Below, piece after piece: positions 25,901 to 40,000 of a stretch of 64,000 bases of DNA. The DNA comes from Paracentrotus lividus. Lineage: Eukaryota; Echinodermata; Echinoidea; Camarodonta; Echinidae. The position numbers and the translations under genes are program-made. How positions within the stretch are numbered: position 1 is the stretch's first letter; each line of letters begins with the position of its first letter. The notes below the pieces were generated by a model, which had not been told where the DNA came from, made no database searches, and saw only the letters and a program-made list of their open reading frames with translations. The stretch lies in contig CALNVZ010000649.1 in the NCBI GenBank assembly GCA_940671915.1, positions 2,818,436-2,882,435 on the forward strand, in the 5' to 3' direction.

Positions 25901-28900
25901 TAAGTTACCAATGACTTTACGAATGACTGGTGATCAGTTTTTGTGCTAAATCATAAAGCATGTGATTGGTATGGCATCCAAGAACATATTCCAGTCGTTC
26001 TTAAAGTTGTTTGTAACTTTAAGAACGATTTGGTGAAACACCACCCATGTCCGCAGTGACATACATGTAGTGACACAAAAGCACTGGTTGTGGACTCTTA
26101 AACTGGGCCATGTTTCACGAAACTACCGTATGTTAAAAGTTTGCGACTTCTCATCGGAACACGCATTTCAATCTGATGTCAGTGAAATTATTGCAATTAC
26201 GACGGAAACGCATCCCTGGATAACAAGAAAACTAAATCGTAATGAGATAAGAGGGTTTGCATTACTCCTTTACTCCTACCATAACCATCGTTTGTTTTTA
26301 ACAGGGTGACGTAAAATTCAATATCAAGTCAATAAAAAGGGGTGATTGAGAAATACCAAAAACCCTCGCCACCAATCTTTTTCATAATTCAAATTTGAGT
26401 TGTGTGCTTTGTCACTTCTATTACCATGCAATTGCCTTCTTTAAAATCTTCTTGGACCTTCTTGCTTTTATTTGTCTGGTTTTTCTTGTTATTGCTTTTG
26501 AAATAACTTTTATTCTTATCTGAAGGTTGAAAACTGGTGTTCTTTTGTGTCACACCAATCACCATGCAATTGTCTAGTTTAAAAAAGAAAAAAAAAATCC
26601 TGAGACTTACTTGTCTTTATCAGCTAGTATTTCTTTATTATCCATGTGTTGCTTCTGAGAGACCATCTTCTTATTTTGAAGGGCGCCCTCTAAGTTGTCC
26701 TGTGTAGAAGACGCATTGTTGAGCTGCTGCTGGAGGCCCTCATTGGCACGCTGCAGGTCCTCCAATTCCTTATTTAATTATATAACCAAAAGTTAAAAGT
26801 TCATGAAATGTACATAAATCTTCAAATAGTGACATTTAAAACACAAAAAACACAAAAAGCATTATATTGCATACATTGTATATACTATATCTTTCGTGGG
26901 GGTTTTACTTTTGCCAATTTCGTGCGTGACAAAGTAAGTACAAATTGAACACCACATGAATTTAGCCCAGTATGGGATGAATGTGTTTGAGAGTCGTGAA
27001 CATGAATAGAACAACACGCGAATATGCGCCAGAAGCCCTCAATCACGAAAGTTTATGTACGGCAATTTCTAAGCATATACAGTAATAGAGATAATTCAAG
27101 ATACAACGTAGCTATAAACAAGTTCAGATAAAAATGTCTGATTTGTGCATGAAATTAGGGACTTTAAAAATAACATTGCATTTCCAACTTCGAATCATTC
27201 TTTCAAAATTTTCTCATTTATAAACAGCATAATCTATTGCAATAGCAATTAACTGTATGCTAGTGAGTCCAGTTTACATGTATTTCATTACATTCTACTA
27301 GATTCCATAGTTCTAACTTCAAAGATCATGAAAAGCTGTGATGAAAGGTGGCATTATTGATGACATAGGTACATGTACATGCAAGGGGAGGTGGGGAACG
27401 ATATTTTATTTTCTACTCTCAAACCTGTGGGGTGTAACACAAAGACTTACGATTGATAAAAAGTTACGATTGATTTTTTTTGAGGTAGCCTCATCATGGA
27501 CAGGATGCTCCAAAGTTGATGATCTTATTCCAAACCCTAGCCCTTACCCTCCTCTTAATAATATCCAAATTATAATGCATGATTCTACATGGTTTCCAAA
27601 TGAGGCTACCGAGAAAAAATCAATTGTATCTTTTAATCAATCGTAAGTTTTTGTGTTACAGGGCACCGATTACGTTAATCTGACATTGAATCATGTCATG
27701 CATCAGCCCTAAGATAAAGTCCAAGTTTTAAATCAGGGGCTTTCTTGTGGTTTTCTATGGCACTTTTGTGCATTTCAGAAGCAGATTGCCCCATTCACCC
27801 TGTATTTTTCCCCTGGTACTAAGACCCACCTGTTGTATTCTGTGGCATTTCCCATCAAGATCCTCCTTGAGTTGACTAAGGGCATCATCTTTTTCTTCTC
27901 TCAGCTTCTCAGCAATTACATCCTTCTCATGGGCTAAACTCTCCACAGCATTACTATAGGATGGAGAAAGAGAAGTATCAAAATAGAGTGAGAGTGATAT
28001 ATGATGCACCAAGCCATACACCAGGGTACCGTTGTTACCCGGGGTACCGCGTTGTGCAGCGCCCTCTCGTGTCCAATAGCATACAGTTATGCAGTGTTTT
28101 CACACTGAGTATTAATTTCATGGTCGTATGATCGGTGCGACAATGATCACAATGCCTGTTTTCCTTCTTTAATATTATCTAATGACAATAATAGTACTAA
28201 TTTAGCTTGTTATAGTAACTACTCAAGAGTTTATATATAACTTTGGACAGACAGACATTTGGTACCCCAGGGTACCAAATACTGCATCATGTACAGAGAT
28301 AAAATGAGAGACATCATGATTATTTTATGACAGGTAGAGAAAAGATAGAGAAAGAAAAAATAGGAAGAGAGAAAGGGCGAAAGGGAGATATGCAGAGAGA
28401 GAGAAAGAGGGGAAATGACCACAGGAAGACAGGAGGGGAAATTAACCATCATACAAAGGAGAGTGAGACATGAAACAAAAAAATGATGGAGAAATAAATG
28501 GAAACAAAAAAAGAAGAAAACAATAGCAATAGGATGGTTGGTCTCATAAAATTCACTTATTTTAATCCTAGTTATACAGCTCTCGAGAAATTACCAATTA
28601 ATTTACAAAAACAAAACTGAAATTACAATAATGTGATGATTTTTTTTTACTCCCTGAAAGAGGATCTAATCCTTACATCCTGAAAGAATGGTTTCCTATA
28701 GACCAAATGTTACACTAACAAAGTCTTCCTTATAGGCAATTTCTTATCAGATGTACATGTACATGTATCCATACACAAATAGCTTGCCATATGCGCTGTA
28801 ACATACTTACTGTTGAAATCTTGATATTTAAATGTGGGTTTGCTTTTGGTTTTCATTGTGCATACATTTTTTGTAGATCTACTTGAATCCACTGAAGCTA

Positions 28901-31031
28901 ATTCTCAAAATCTCAACCTCATAATTTTAAAGAGGAAAGTTCTGAAGGCAAGGGTAACCCGCAATAATTGAAGGATCAAATTTCCATTTCAAACAGTTTC
29001 ATTATCACAGGAGAAATCTTTGTATTTGTTGGTCAACCCCTATCATATCCCAAAACTACATGTATTTTAAGGTGAACTGAACCTGCAATATACATGTGTA
29101 TGTGTCAGTTGTAATGATTAGGGGTTAAACTACATGTACTTGCTGCTATTGCTGAAACAAAATACACACACAAGATGCATATTCCAGTTCTGTACACAAT
29201 TTATAATACAAATACATGTATGTTTTGACAGTAGAAAGTTTCTGGCTAGAAGCCATCTTTTTTTATTTCAACATTTCCGCAATACTCTTGTCTCAAGAGG
29301 AAGATAGATTGTTATGGTCTTTCTCAGTCCCATGAAAATGCAGTAGTTCCTCTTTGAGTACAAGGCTATAATATAAATGTGTATACATGTACTGTATTAA
29401 AGGGATTTGGTAACTTTCAAAAACAAGAGCAATTAGATCAAGATTAATAAAATTATACTGCTCCAACAGTAAAAACAAACTACTGAAAGTTTCAGATCAA
29501 ATGGAGGTCATTTACTACCTTTAATAGAACAGTGTAACAAACAATGCCCAGCATACAGCCGAACACCAGTTCATGTATTACCCCTCTGTTGCTAGCTCAG
29601 CAGGCCGCTAGGGACGGGGACTATACAAAAGGAAATGGGTGTATATTGTGCTATGTGGAAAAGCACATGGTTTTATAAACCATTCGGGGATGGTTTATAA
29701 CATTTGTGTATGAAATCATTGATATCTCGAAGGTAAAGCAAGGAATTAGCTTGCAATTTTGAAGAGATACAAGAATGACCTTAGTGCTTATAATTATGCA
29801 AAATAAGCTAAATTGAATAAAATGGGATTTGAATGTCATTCAATGTTACTACATCCCTTTAAATTGTGTACAGTGTCTGAGGTGCTCAACATTTGTTCTG
29901 GCGACAGTTGTTCCTGCAACAAGTGTTCCATGCTTATTTTGTCCAATATGTTTGGCTAGGGTTATGGTGTAAATTTTGGGTTTTATGTTTAGTTATCTGC
30001 ATGTAACATTGACTTTAGGACTGAAGTTCGAAAAAAAAATTGCCAGTAGTAAAGGGATTGACCGCTGAGAAATTGCCCCCAAAGCATTATGTTGTACAAA
30101 ACGTGTCTTGAATGTGATGAATATTAAGTGCTGACATTTACAATACAGTAAGGCTTTATTTTCTTTTATATGTATAGCTATGGTTAGGGTTGTGATGGGG
30201 TTTTGAATAAGATTTTGGGTTAAGTATAGTGTTTACTCAAAGGCTGAAGTTGAGCTTGAATACTAAAATAGTGATTGACTGTAAAATAGAGGTCACTGTA
30301 GCATATGTCCTACAAACGTGTCTACATAATAACTACAGCTTGTTCATACGACATATGCTCCAACAACTATAAATACATGTATGAAATGCGCAGGTTTCAA
30401 ATCATGAGCCAATTACATGACCAATAAGAATTAATGTCAGGAATTGACTTTATGAATCACTACACATCATAGACATGTAACGATCCTTTTAATTGATTTT
30501 GTATGCCTTGCCTCACAAATTAAAAACTACCTGAATGACTCGGTATGACTTGTTTACTTGCCCGGTGGGTCAGTGACATCAATTACATATAGGAAGTAAT
30601 CAAGGTGCAATAATTATGATTACCGGGTAATGTTAAATCCCAAATATATTCAGGGACAGGGACATTACATCATAATACGTTATTCTTTAAACAAAAACAG
30701 AATCTTGGTATGTGTCAATTAATAACAGATTATGAGACCAAAAACTTGTACTTTACTAAAGTATATCTATTGTATTTTAGAGTAAGAGTTACATGTAATG
30801 GTATCAATACTATCCCATGCAGAAAACACCTGGCTTCTCCTAGCATTTACTCTGTTGTTGATATTTTTTTGCCACTTATGGGTGGTTTTGACCCATTAGG
30901 TGGGCGTTTCATGAAAGGACTTGTCAGACGTTTTATCCGACGAACTGTTATAAGCTACTGAAATGCTTGCATCTGATTGGCTGAGAGCAAATTTGTCGGA
31001 TAAAATGTCCGGACAAGTCCTTTGATAAAAA

Positions 31032-31090
<59 letters not shown>

Positions 31091-34000
31091 ACTCATTTAA
31101 AACTTATACACATGTAAGATTACCATGAATGGGAAGGGTCCATGATTTAAAAAAAAAAATTATTTACAGCCACATGACTGCATCAGCATTCTGAATCAAT
31201 AACATCACATTTCATGTTTACAGTAACTTACGATGCTTTGACCAGCAACTGTTGTTTCTCAGTCAGTTCTTTCTTTAAGCTCTCAACTTCAACTTTCAGC
31301 TCAATGTTCTGTGAAAGAAAAACATCAAAGAAAAGCATTCATGCACAAGAAAAATACATTTTCATGTAAAGCTGCAATGACATTGTTTACATGGTTAAAA
31401 AAACAACAACATTATATCCTGTCCTTTTTGTATAGCAGTGTGTATTATTTGTTGTTTGTATTTCATAGTGCCCTGAAAAATATTCTTTCCTCACATTGTT
31501 CTTTTTCTACATTGAGACAAATGGATCTAAACTTTGGTTAAATCAGCCAAGAAACCACATGATTTTAAGCAATCTGGAAAAACATTTTGGAACAATCCCA
31601 CAAATATTGCGGTAAATCAAAACAAATGGCACATGGAAATGACATCATAAGGCAGCTTTATGTACAGGAAGTGGAAAAACAATTAAATGGGATAGCGTAC
31701 ATGTAAATTGTCAAAACAAGTCTTGCTTCCTACATTATCATTCAAAATGTAATTTAAATACATGTACATGTACAAACTGTACATACACAGCACAATCTCG
31801 TATATTGTATCACTTTTCGTAAAACAAAGAGCGGAAACCGGAACAATTCATGAATTATAAAGTGCATAATTATTCTTTGTTTTCTTTAAACACCAAATAC
31901 AGTATGAAAGAGCAACACATCTATTCAGCAAATCATTAAGATTTTTAACTCATATGTGTTGCTCTTCCATATTGTATTGTGTGTCAAAAGAAAGAAGACA
32001 AAATAAACTTTATTTTGACACACTTTATTTTTCATGAATTGTTTGTTTTCACCTAAAAAAAAAAAACGACATTCTATCCAGATTCCACTTTTCCTGGGAC
32101 GCACTATATATATCAAAGTTCAAACCTGGTGTATAGTTTTGGTAACAAAAAAAGAATTGGCACAAAACCGATCAAATGTAGTTACATGTTGTCCACAAAA
32201 AGATATGTGTGAGAAATCTTGTGACATTCCTTTCATCATTTCCGATGAATATTTCATTGAGAAAGTTTGAATGAAGCGTAATTTAACTGCCGTTTAGACC
32301 TCTGCTGACAGGTTCGCACGCCAGAGGTTATGGCCTGTATTAGTGTGAACGATCTGTGTGTAACACCCACACAAAATTTGCCGTACTTGACCCAAGTGAG
32401 GTGAATGGGTACAGGTAGGAAGAATTTCCTTGAATGCTGTGAGCGCCTTTCGGGGTAGCCTAGCTAAGGCGGGTAATAATAATATGATAATGCGCCTCGA
32501 GCACTCTACAGAGTGGATACGTGTGCAAAACAAATCGCATTATTATTATTATTATTAAGAGAATCCCCATTGGTTTTCCACGTGAGCACTAACATGAGAC
32601 AGGTCCCCGACTTATCTTTTTTATCCTTATATTATGAAATAAAGACACTAAAACGAGATTTCAAGTACTATAATTTGCTTTATTATAGTTATTGGATTCA
32701 ATCTTTCATAATTTATCTTAATGTGAACCAAAATTAATTTGTCTTTCTCCCGAAACTATACACCAGCTTTAATACCCAAGCATGCCTGTTGTGACAGTTA
32801 GCGAAATGTAATCTACTTGTTTGTACATAACTGCTTATTTATGATGTAAGACTATGCCACTGTTCCCTTCTGTGTAATCCAGAAGGAGAAAATCGTCATA
32901 TTGTGTTTCATCAACTGTTCTTAGGCAAGATTATTACCATGTTTACACTGTGACTCGGCTCGAGGGTTCGATACGGCAATCGTGTTCGACACACATATTT
33001 AATGGCATGTAAACGGGATCAATGTGATCCGCGACCTGAGTTTGATACGCTTTTTTTGCTCCGCCCGAATCGTAGGTTTCGATAAGGGAGGCAAGTTCGA
33101 CATGGCAATTTCTCTGTGTGTAAACAGAAAGCCGTGTCGAAATTGATGACCTTGAGGTCACTGGTAGAATTCTGCTATACATCCCAACACACATTAATGA
33201 TGTCCATCTACTTCCGCCCGTGACCTGTGAGCCGTGTTGAACACGCCTTTTTTGTTTATGTATATAAACACGATCACAGGTTCACTCTTAGCAGTGTTGA
33301 ACCCTTCCTGAGGATTCGACACGAGAGCCGAGTCACAGTATAAACACGGTATATGAGTACAAAATGGCAAGTAACAAGCATTTCATGAAACTTGCCACAT
33401 TTCCCGGACATTCCAATGCCCTAATGACACTATCACATGACTCAGATGATCCAATTAGGTCGTCCAATCAAAGAGCTCCTGACGCTAAGTGCATTATTAA
33501 GTTTTCAGGTTATCAAGCGAATCAGAAATTTACAGCTCAGAAAGTTTTCAGAATCAAGTTGTTAGCACTTTCTATTTTCTTGTTACCCAACTTTACCTTA
33601 ATATTGCAGGATGATGACTAAACAATGGTTTTCCTTTTCAGACACCAGACAATAATCAGATGTACATGTAGGCCTTCACATATATCCAAGTCGGCCAACA
33701 TGTGATTGTTTCTCAATATGTTAATTCGATATACATGTACACCGCAAAAAGTGCGGTGTTGTGGGAGGACTGCACCTTCATGTGCACTCCCTTCGCGGAA
33801 CCTGGGGTGTTGGACTTTTGCAGAGTATTTTTTTTGTATTTGTTATTTGGCTTAAATATTACATCATTGTTGTATTTCTTTATATGTGAACACAACAATT
33901 ATTTTTTGTTCTGTCAACTTTGGACTTAATATACGTGTAGTACAAAGAAATGAAATGACTGAAATGAAATGTCCTCTTAATATGTCCACTGTGAAAGGAT

Positions 34001-37000
34001 GTAAATTTGGCAGAATTAAGCTCGCAACCAATTTAGAATGTCTTTCTGTCCTTTTCCACCTTCATCAGCTTACTTTCTTTTACTGGAAATGAACATGTTT
34101 TTGACAAGTTTTCATATATTAAGAAATGATTAAAAAAATATAGGCCTATGACATTTATCATCTTGACTGTTTCTGTTTTAAATGTCTACATCTGTTGCAA
34201 TGTGTAAAGTCTTTCAAAGCATTCTATATTACGATTGCAAATTTTTGTAAAGAAAATCTAGTGTAGTGGGAATGTGAACAAAGCTATTGGAAACTTTCAA
34301 ATTACTTTTTTTTTCTTCAAATGCCATCATGTCATAATATGACAAGAAAAAGCAGAAATGTTCGGACCAAACATTTGTTTGCGGTCCCATACATGCATTT
34401 TTGTGTTTAGTGCATGTTACTCTAGGCAGAATTGGGATAATTTTGAATCATTTTGTTTATCCAAAAACCTCACAGTACACAAGAGTTCTAAGGTGAATTG
34501 TTTCAACCTGTTCTTATCATTTTGGATCAATTTCTTGTACAATTTAATTTCACAATCACAACAATTATTTCGCTTTAATACAAAATATTGAAGTGTACCA
34601 CTTGTTCATATTTTAGCTGATACATTACATGTATAGTGTTAAGTCTTGAGTATCAAGTTCATTGCTTGTGGTTGTGAGAGATCACAAGATATCTTTCAGG
34701 AAGTTTCCTTAATAATGCTTCACACTATTTCCTTTTTAAATTCCTTGAACGATGGTCCAAGATCTGAAAGACATACGGTTCCGTGAACATCGGTTTAAGA
34801 TTTGAAAGAGATAAAATTCTTTGAAGATGGTCTACATGTAAGATTAGAAAGAGATAAGATATTGCACAGACAGGATATCTTATCTCTTGAGTTGATACTG
34901 CAAGGTCAAATTTCCAGATCTCTTGATTTCTGAAGCAAAATACCATGGCAACACTGGGGAAACCAGCAAGTCAAATGGGAAGTACATGTACATATATAAA
35001 TACTCTACTTTTACATGATATGCACATTTACACAGGGTTCCCACTATATTAGGGGAAAAAATCCTTGATTTTCCCCTTAGTTTTCCCCGATGTTTTTAAA
35101 AATTCCAGGATAAATATTTTGATCTATTTCAAATAATTTTGATGCATCACAAGTCACTGAGTTTGTAGCATTCTTCTCAAATTCCCTGACTTGAAAAAGT
35201 GAAAATAATCTTCAAGGCTTTCCCAGATTCCCAGGTACATGTAGAGTGGAAAACCTGTTACAGTGTCTACATGATAATATGTTAAATGCTATTCTTTTAA
35301 CACTGATCAACTGTAATTTCTTTTAGCCCGTACCAGGACGAATACCCCATGGACAATTACCCCCAGGGTGGTGTTTCACAAAGAGTTAAGTAGACTTAAA
35401 ATCACTCTTAACTTCTATGCGCATCCTCTGAAACATCGCGCTATCTCATTGATAGACATCTCAATGGTGCGCATCCCCTGGGCATGATCTGACCAATGAG
35501 GTGATGCATAATATAACGCATGCAAATAGGGATTTAAGTGCAATTTTTAAGTCTACTTAAACTCTTTGTGAAACACCCCCAGGACAACTACCCCCAGAAA
35601 TAGGGCCAGGGTTATGGTTAGGTGTAGGGTCAGGGGGTATATTTTTGGTGGGGGTAGTTGTCCATGGGGTAATTGTCTCGGGTGAAGATGTCCTAGAACC
35701 ATATTTTTAAGGACTTACTGTTGTGATGTCATCGTTGTCTTCAAACTTCTGCTGCATTCTTTCCTCCATGAAGTAGATGCGCAGTTTGAGACTGAAGTTC
35801 TCCTTCTTCAGGTCTGAGATTTGCTGTGAAGGAAAAATGTGGGGGAGGGAACATTAAAAAATATGTTCACATAAGAAACAAAACATCATCTCAGATAATC
35901 AGAACCTGTAGCGTACTAAAAAATAAAGCAGTACAAGTAGCCCCTAATGCTATCTATTTATTTTTTGGGCAGCATAAATGTTAAATCAACACCAGCTACT
36001 TTACTGTAATATGAATACTATTTTCCTTCAAACTGCCTCACTAGTTTTATGCATTAATGTTAATTGTCATTGAGCTTCAGAATATTTACCGCATTGATGA
36101 GACCAATGGCCAATTTCAAAATGTCTTACTGCATACTTGCAGAGAAAATCCAAAGTTTGCGACCATAATGGACATGATACAAAATATAATTTATGTCAAG
36201 TCTGTTACGCATACACTTTCTCCACAGCTACAGTCAGGGTTCCCAGCATTTCAAGAAAACAAAATTCCCTGATTTTTCCCTGATGAAATCTAAAAATTCC
36301 CTGATAATTATTTAAACCCCATTTCCAGTTTCGCGTTTTTTCTTTGTTGTCGCCGTGAACTATTTGCAGTATAAAACACTAACTAGTCTGACTGACTACC
36401 AAACTTTCTATTTTTGGGCCAATCAGAATTCCCTGATTTTTCCCTGATTTTTAAGCATTATTATCAAATTCCCTGACTTTTCCCTGACTGGAAAAAAGTA
36501 AAATCATTTTCCCTGATGGGCTGGGAACCCTGACAGTGTATATGTATTCAGTAAATTTGGTGTGGGCACCACTAATTGATACACAGGTCTGATAGACTAA
36601 ATGAAAGAATATTAACCCTAAAAGGCCTGGGGGGGGGGGGGGGGGGGGGGGGCTGATTCCGCCCCCCCCCTCGACGTTTCGCGTAAGATCTTGGTAATGC
36701 ATAAAGCTGTCGACACGCTTTTTCATGACTTTTTTCTTTCAAGTTTCGCGCAACTTTTAAGACCAAATTTGCGACGTCCGGGTACGCGGGTCTTAAGTTA
36801 CACAACATTTTGTACATGCTCGTCAGACCGAAAGTGGCTCAAAACGTGATTTTGTGTACAAATCCAATACAAAGGTATTTATTCATAAATGTATAATTAT
36901 TTTTGCTTTTACTGCTTCAAATTAATTAGTTTTTGGTTCTTTGTGGTTGTGATAATGTCGCCGACAATTCCCATTGAAAAAACAATAGAAAACAAAAAGT

Positions 37001-40000
37001 TAAAAGACAAAGAAATACATAAGAAATTAATAAAACAATGAAATACATAAGAAATGAAATTTGATACGGAATTTTTTTTTAAATCCATTTCATCAGAATC
37101 TCACAAAGAGCTTATAAATAAAAAATTAGCGACTTTGGAGCATTATTTAATGAATTAGAGCAACATGTAAATTTATGCATAAATTAGCATAATTAATTAA
37201 TACCGAAAAATTTTCGGAACATTGCACGCATGCTATTTTGGAGATTACGTCCTATGTGACGCGCGTGGCGATTTTCGTTGCGATCGCGCGTCGGCAGCCG
37301 AGATCTCAGGGGGGGGGCGGAATCAGCCCCCCCCCCCCCCCCCCAGTCATGAGATGACCAAAAAACCCCAGGCCTTTTAGGGTTAAGGAACCGTTTCGTG
37401 ACGCTTTGAACGACCAGAATTTCTCTAACTGTCATGTTTTCTGTTTGTCTGTTTTTTGGGCACTGGAAATGAACCAATCCATATGAAATGTAACAAACTA
37501 CAATGTAGTCTCATTTATGTCACTCAAAGAATCATGAAATTGTCTAGAGTTGTATGTGTTGTACAACGCCTACTAAGCTAGTTTTACGCAAGCAATTTGA
37601 AGGCTGAATGTGTAACATTTGTACATTACCATCTCACAGGTACCGTCCAAAATGTACCGTTGCATGGTTTCAGTGATGTCACGGTATGATTCAATTCATT
37701 ACGCTAGATAAATGTGCAACGAAGAAAATTTACTTTTCTTTTTTTTTCTTACTTCCGAGGCGTTGTACAACAGAAATAGCGAATAGTCCTATTCGTGCGA
37801 TGGTACAAGATTTCGCATTTGTTGAGACGCTCTATTCGACGCATGCAAAATCTTGTGCCATTGCACTCATGACGATTCATTATTTCTATATTGCTGCACG
37901 TTCACACAAATTGTGTAGTCGTGATCGTTACTGTATGCATACAGTGTGTACAATACAATGTATGATTTCAGGAAGACTGAGTTGACCAGCTGTGTTTATT
38001 ATCTTTACCTGCTCATACTCCTTCATGGTGTGTGCTCGTACAGGCGACATCCTGCCACTTCCTCCAACCTTCTGGATAGCTATTATTGAAAGAAAGAAAA
38101 ACAAATCATTCCATGCTGGTTACCATGGAGACTAAACAAATACTGAAATAATGTCTGACTTGAAATATTTATAAAACTACATACTATTCATCGTAACCCC
38201 CCTAAAGGTACGATAATACACCAGCGGTGGACTGTACCATATTGGAAGAAGAAGAAGAAGAAGAAAATTAAAAAATCATGAGCTCCTGATGCATTATAGT
38301 TGTATTCAAATGATCAATTCCATATTGAATACATACATTGATCTCATCTTTCTTATTCTTTTCACTCGTGAGTTTTTCTTCAGATTTTTTTTCTTTCATG
38401 GTTGGATTGTTCTTGAACTGGGTACACATTTGTACATGTAGGGGAAAATTGCATCTGCGAGGGCTTATTTCAGTCAAACTTTCTCCTTTGATGATGCAAT
38501 CTATTTAAAAAAGAAAAAAAAAAAAATCTCTTTTGCGGGGCACAGGATTGTTCCAGCTTCTACATTAACAAAATATTCGTGGGGGGGGGGGGGGGGGAGG
38601 GCGGAGTGCGATGCCCTTGAATAACAATAATAGCCATTTTCATAGCGCCATGACTGTCAGATTTGACACTCCTGACACGCCATATTATGATACCATTACA
38701 GCACTCTAGCATAAATTCCAAGTACACATAAACCTCACCTGGGTAGAGTGCAGCAAATGTATATTAGTGTCTGTCCAAGGCCAGAATAGAGTCAATGATA
38801 TTAGCAAAATATTCAATTTTCAAATGCTTTCCCTTTATCATTTTCTACTCAATTCTTTTACATAGTGCACATGAAACATTGAAGATTCAGAAAAGCAAAA
38901 ATATATTTTACCCCAGATTAGACTTTTTTGGGTTATTTTGCAAATTTCCTTGACTCTTTGCTGAGTATGCTTGGCGACTTGTGTCTTATTTTCATTTGAT
39001 GCATCACATTTGTGCAATGGCCAGGATTCAAACTACATGTACATATCCTGATTGTTCCACTATTTAAAGAGTGGACAATGATATATGATATGTTTACCTG
39101 GAGCAGAAGTGTCAGGAAAGTGGTCACTGAAGTTAGCTGCTGTGATGTCAGCCCCTCCAGTCACATTGGGAAGCTGGGAAAAATTGATGCTGTAAAGATA
39201 TGAAAAGCAAGAACAAAATTATATTATTGAATTATTATTGAATTTTTAAAAGAAAAATGTGGCGTAATATACCTGGTACACATAAATTTTACCATCACCA
39301 TCCATGAAAATGAATACATGTAGGCCTTTTTAAATATCTTAAATTTTTAAAAACATAACTAGAGCTCTACATGTACACAGTATGTATTATTGGGATAAGG
39401 ATAAAATTGACACAATATGCACAAAATTAATACATATTTAAAATTCATAGTTTTATCAAAAGGCATAAAAGAATGCTATGGAAATTAGAAAAATTAAATT
39501 GCAATGTAATGATTTTTTTTCTTAATTGCAAAGGAGAATGCTACATGCTCATGTAGTACACCTTAAAAAATATATAGTACAATAGAAGTAGACCTATATC
39601 ATATGGTTCACATCAGTAATGGAAAGCTTTTTCATGTGTGGATCATAAAATATCATCTCCCACAACAAAATAACATTTATCACAACCTGCAAATGTTTAG
39701 AAGAAGAGATAAAATGCATGCATTTATTCCTCTCATATGAACATAATGCTGTCCATTCATCCATAAAAAATTGTATGGAGGACATCTGCAAACCCAAACA
39801 ATATTACCAGGTACGTGAACAAAGGAAGCCAGTAATAAGCACACAAAACAAGAAGCACATGTGGACTGGTACATGTATGCATACATACTCATGCAAGTTT
39901 ATCAGATGAGCACCTAAACAGTGAAAGGATGACCCTCACAAAAGTTCAGTTTGTTTGTATAGGTGTGTACATTTAGGCCTATACTCCTCTTTAAACAATG

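Noticed and set aside
36451-37477. Gly/Pro-rich ORFs around 36.5-37.5 kb
   Set aside because: They are translations of G/C homopolymers within a piggyBac-like element.
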